A stretch of 16,829 nucleotides of DNA from Cyclostephanos tholiformis (lineage: Eukaryota > Bacillariophyta > Thalassiosirophyceae > Thalassiosirales > Thalassiosiraceae): assembly GCA_036939975.1 (NCBI GenBank), contig JALLPB010002745.1, positions 1 through 16,829 on the forward strand. Reading direction: 5' to 3'. Shown here in pieces: positions 14,394-16,829 of the stretch (position 1 is the stretch's first letter; every line of letters starts with the position of its first letter). The position numbers and the translations under genes are program-made. The notes beneath the pieces are model-generated. The model was given only the letters and a program-made list of their open reading frames with translations, did no database searches and had not been told where the DNA came from.

Positions 14394-16767
14394 AAAGAAC
14401 GGAACCATCCGTCTTATCGTCGACTTTCGTCGAATCAACGCCAATCTTGTTCGTTGTGAATATCCCTTATCGACGACTGAAGAAATCCTAACTTCTATTG
14501 GGGGATTTCTCTTTGCTACGAGTCTCGATCTCAACATGGGCTATCCGTCTATTCCTCTGGACGACGCGGCTAAAAAAATCCTCACCATCATCGTACCATT
14601 TGGATCGTACAAATGTCTTACACTACCAATGGGAGTCATGCCAGCGACGGACATTTTTCAAGCGAGAATGGTCCACCTGTTTGCCGGAATGGGAAAGTCC
14701 AAACCCTACCCTTATATTGACGACATTTTGCATTTCAAGGGAGAAACATTCGACGAACACCTTTCAATTCTCGACAATATTTTGAAGCTCCTCGCAACGG
14801 CAGGAATGCAAGTCAGCGCAGAGAAAAGTCGATTTTGCCAGGAATCACTTGAATACCTCGGTTTTCAGCTTAACCGCACGGGTTATAAACCTTTACCCTT
14901 GCGTGTCGATGCGATATTGCGGCTCGAGCCACTCAAGAACATCAAACAAGTCCGTGCTTTCCTCGGAACGATAAATTTCATTAAAAATCATATCAAACAT
15001 CAAGCACAGATTTGCGAGCCCATCACTCGCCTCACCAAAAAAGATGTCAAGTTTATCTGGGGGGACGAACAGGAACACGCTTTCCAACAAGTTAAAGCAG
15101 CTATCGCAGAATCGATTATGTTAGAGTATCCCAACCCTAACAAACCATTCGACCTGTATCCGGATGCGAGCAGCACGCATGCGATGGGTGCGATGTTATG
15201 CCAAGACGGGAAGGTCGTCGGCACATTCTCACGAAAATTCAACGATGCGCAGTTGAAATACACTGTCACAGGACAGGAATTGTTAGCATGCGTCGAAGCG
15301 TGCAAACATTTCGCGCAGATCATCCGTGGCTGTGACTTACGAATCCACACGGACCACAAAAACCTTACCCACGACGATACGCAGCATATTAATTTACGGG
15401 AGCAGCGAGCTCGAATCTTTTTAGACGCGGAATTTGCCCCGACTTTTTACCACATCAGCGGCGTTGACAACACGGGCGCCGATGGGCTCAGTCGGTTGCC
15501 AATGACGGACGAGACACCTTTTTGCGCGGCGCAATCCATTTTCGCAATCAACACGTTGAATCGCGACGAGAATACCGAGTTTCCCCTCAATATGCGACAA
15601 ATTGCTATCAGTCAAAGGGACGATGAAGTTTTGCAGCGTCGCAGAAGCAACTCGAAATACGACAACAAGTTTTCTTCTACGGTCATCGACGGAAACGTCC
15701 TCACCACTTTCGACGGCAAAGTTTGGGTCCCACAACTTCTTCAGCAGCGCATCATCGATTGGTATCACAACAATTTACAACATGCCGGAGTGACCCGCAT
15801 GATCGCAACGATCGGTCAGATTTTTGTATGGCCAGGCCTCCGTCCGATGGTTGAAAAGCACGTCGCAACGTGCGACAGCTGCCAACGCAACAAGCAGTCG
15901 AATAAAAAGCAGTATGGCAAACTTCCTCTAGTTTCAGCCCTGCGCAACAAGAATCCATGGGAACGGGTCCACGTTGACTGTGGAGGCCCGTGGAAAATTC
16001 GCTTTATGAAAGGAGAAACCGGTACGATAACTTCTTTTGACGTGCATCTATTGGCTATCGTCGACGCCTGCACGAAATGGACGGAATTCGTTCGGATTGA
16101 AAGTGCTTCTTCCATCGCGACAGCCAAAGCTTTCGACAAAGAATGGCTTTGTCGCTACCCTCGCCCGAGTGAATGCTGCCACGACAATGGCAACGAATTC
16201 GTAGGAATCGAATTTCAGGAACTTTTGGACAGTTATGGCATCAAAAGTAAACTCACAACTGTAAAAAATCCTCAGGCAAACGCAATCGTCGAACGAACTT
16301 TCGGAGTACTCGGCGAGCAGTTACGTGCTAGTGTTTTCGAATCTGATTGGAGCTCGGACATCGACACGTTGGTTCAAGCCTGTGCTTTCGCAATTCGTAC
16401 AACCACGCCGGCGCAGGGACTTTACTCACCCGCTCAACTTGCCTTCGGATACGACATGCTTTTTCGGCAGAAAATTTTTATCGACTGGGAGCGTTTCAAA
16501 GCCCTACACAACAAACAGGCTTTACAGAACAATACAAAAGAGAATAAAAAGCGGCTCGAGCATCAGTACCGTGTCGGTGACAAGGTTCTTCTTCTACTCA
16601 AGCCCTACGAACGACAGAAACGGCCCAAAATCTCACCTACGACGCAGTCTCGCGGCCCTTTCACCATTCTCGAGATTTTCGAGAATGGAACCGTTAAAAT
16701 TGAGTGTGGCGCTTATACGGATGTAGTTAGCATCCGTCGCATCACTCCATACCTTTCTCGTGAGTGA
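14155..16767 (+). CDS. pol: Retrotransposon reverse transcriptase, RNase H and integrase frame
   Basis: The frame is open from 14155 (preceded by TGA 14152-14154) to TGA 16765-16767. It has no good ATG at its left end and probably depends on the gag frame. A linker with YTGEPVKL leads into RT: VDFRRIN, SLDLNMGY (catalytic Asp) and YIDD at 14713-14724. RNase H residues are Asp at 15163, Glu at 15277, Asp at 15352 and GADGLSR. Integrase has an N-terminal H-H-C-C zinc site (about 15764-15891), then Asp 15976, Asp 16183 and Glu 16291, with 35 residues between the last two (DD35E). The C-terminus carries a GPY/F-type module (RGPFTILEIF) and stops soon after; no chromodomain is visible. RT copies the element RNA, RNase H removes the template and integrase inserts the DNA. 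Confidence 0.95.
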   Translation, partial: RRTTKYSREAEGYYTGEPVKLRLKADVVPFRAKPFAIPLVNREVMEDEFRRQCDIGALRRLTPEEYEEREWACPAFGIPKKNGTIRLIVDFRRINANLVRCEYPLSTTEEILTSIGGFLFATSLDLNMGYPSIPLDDAAKKILTIIVPFGSYKCLTLPMGVMPATDIFQARMVHLFAGMGKSKPYPYIDDILHFKGETFDEHLSILDNILKLLATAGMQVSAEKSRFCQESLEYLGFQLNRTGYKPLPLRVDAILRLEPLKNIKQVRAFLGTINFIKNHIKHQAQICEPITRLTKKDVKFIWGDEQEHAFQQVKAAIAESIMLEYPNPNKPFDLYPDASSTHAMGAMLCQDGKVVGTFSRKFNDAQLKYTVTGQELLACVEACKHFAQIIRGCDLRIHTDHKNLTHDDTQHINLREQRARIFLDAEFAPTFYHISGVDNTGADGLSRLPMTDETPFCAAQSIFAINTLNRDENTEFPLNMRQIAISQRDDEVLQRRRSNSKYDNKFSSTVIDGNVLTTFDGKVWVPQLLQQRIIDWYHNNLQHAGVTRMIATIGQIFVWPGLRPMVEKHVATCDSCQRNKQSNKKQYGKLPLVSALRNKNPWERVHVDCGGPWKIRFMKGETGTITSFDVHLLAIVDACTKWTEFVRIESASSIATAKAFDKEWLCRYPRPSECCHDNGNEFVGIEFQELLDSYGIKSKLTTVKNPQANAIVERTFGVLGEQLRASVFESDWSSDIDTLVQACAFAIRTTTPAQGLYSPAQLAFGYDMLFRQKIFIDWERFKALHNKQALQNNTKENKKRLEHQYRVGDKVLLLLKPYERQKRPKISPTTQSRGPFTILEIFENGTVKIECGAYTDVVSIRRITPYLSRE

Positions 16768-16807
16768 TCATATGAGATAGACTTTTCGATTGAATCTTAA
16801 AGTCCAT

Positions 16808-16816
16808 GGGGGAGGA
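16808..16816 (+). other. Polypurine tract of the retrotransposon
   Basis: GGGGGAGGA lies directly before the 3' LTR start and 40 bases after the pol stop. This is the expected position and composition of the plus-strand primer. Confidence 0.8.
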
Positions 16817-16829
16817 TATCCTATGCTCA
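16817..16829 (+). repeat. Start of the 3' LTR, cut by the window end
   Basis: TATCCTATGCTCA is identical to 12242-12254, the start of the 5' LTR, while the preceding bases differ (A versus C). The rest of the LTR lies beyond the window. Confidence 0.75.

Larger units (their letters stand above)
12242..16829 (+). mobile_element. Ty3/gypsy LTR retrotransposon, nearly complete, 3' LTR cut by window end
   Basis: The order is 5' LTR (12242-12354), leader, gag-protease frame (12408-14393), reverse transcriptase-RNase H-integrase frame (14155-16767), polypurine tract (16808-16816) and the first 13 bases of the 3' LTR (16817-16829). Integrase downstream of RNase H places it in Ty3/gypsy, not Ty1/copia. 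All catalytic residues of RT, RNase H and integrase are present and there is no nonsense codon in the pol frame, so insertion or activity was probably recent. It may belong with the diatom gypsy elements called GyDi; that is inferred from overall resemblance. The single disruption is a +1 frame offset between protease and RT. Confidence 0.95.

Noticed and set aside
14193..14537. Minus-strand open frame within the pol region
   Set aside because: It is antisense to conserved reverse-transcriptase sequence and lacks any domain.
1..16829. CRISPR array, toxin-antitoxin, defence or other prokaryote-type system
   Set aside because: No regularly spaced repeats or operon-like gene clusters are present, and the introns and gene types indicate a eukaryotic nuclear genome.

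Overview
The window looks like nuclear DNA of a microalga, most likely a diatom. The signs are short GT-AG introns, two genes whose N-termini resemble the diatom bipartite plastid presequence (a signal peptide followed by an Ala-Phe motif), a degraded von Willebrand factor A (vWA) gene of a type I recall as abundant in diatoms, and a Ty3/gypsy retrotransposon resembling stramenopile elements. The sequence is rich in CGA/TCG trinucleotide repeats and long poly-C/poly-G runs. The assignment comes from reading the sequence only; no search was run.

Layout, left to right. (1) 121-2298, plus strand: a two-exon gene for a MYND zinc-finger protein with an MSS51-like C-terminal domain. (2) 2635-4665, minus strand, convergent with the first: a two-exon MATE-family transporter with a probable plastid presequence. 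(3) 4666-5384: the upstream region of the MATE gene, with a perfect E2F-like inverted repeat. (4) About 5385-6599, plus strand: a broken vWA-domain gene with nonsense and frameshift mutations. (5) 6600-7422: a gene-free stretch with two T-run/G-run blocks and the only N in the window, followed by the upstream region of the next gene. (6) 7423-10985, plus strand: a three-exon DEAD-box RNA helicase with a long low-complexity N-terminus and a possible plastid presequence. (7) 11277-11870, plus strand: an unrecognised small protein with four predicted membrane segments. (8) 12242 to the window end, plus strand: a nearly complete Ty3/gypsy LTR retrotransposon with a very short 113-bp 5' LTR, a gag-protease frame, and a reverse transcriptase-RNase H-integrase frame offset by +1. 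The window ends 13 bases into the 3' LTR.

The host genes do not form an obvious pathway. The clearest link between two of them is a 19-base element containing an E2F-type core. It lies about 210 bp upstream of the MATE start and about 135 bp upstream of the helicase start. Both products may be plastid-targeted, so shared cell-cycle control is a testable idea. The retrotransposon holds the most unusual details: altered LTR ends, a D-N-G protease motif, a CHHC zinc knuckle, hairpins where the primer-binding site should be, and a frameshift placed after the protease rather than at the gag boundary. I found no CRISPR array, tRNA or rRNA gene, or recognisable new multi-gene system.
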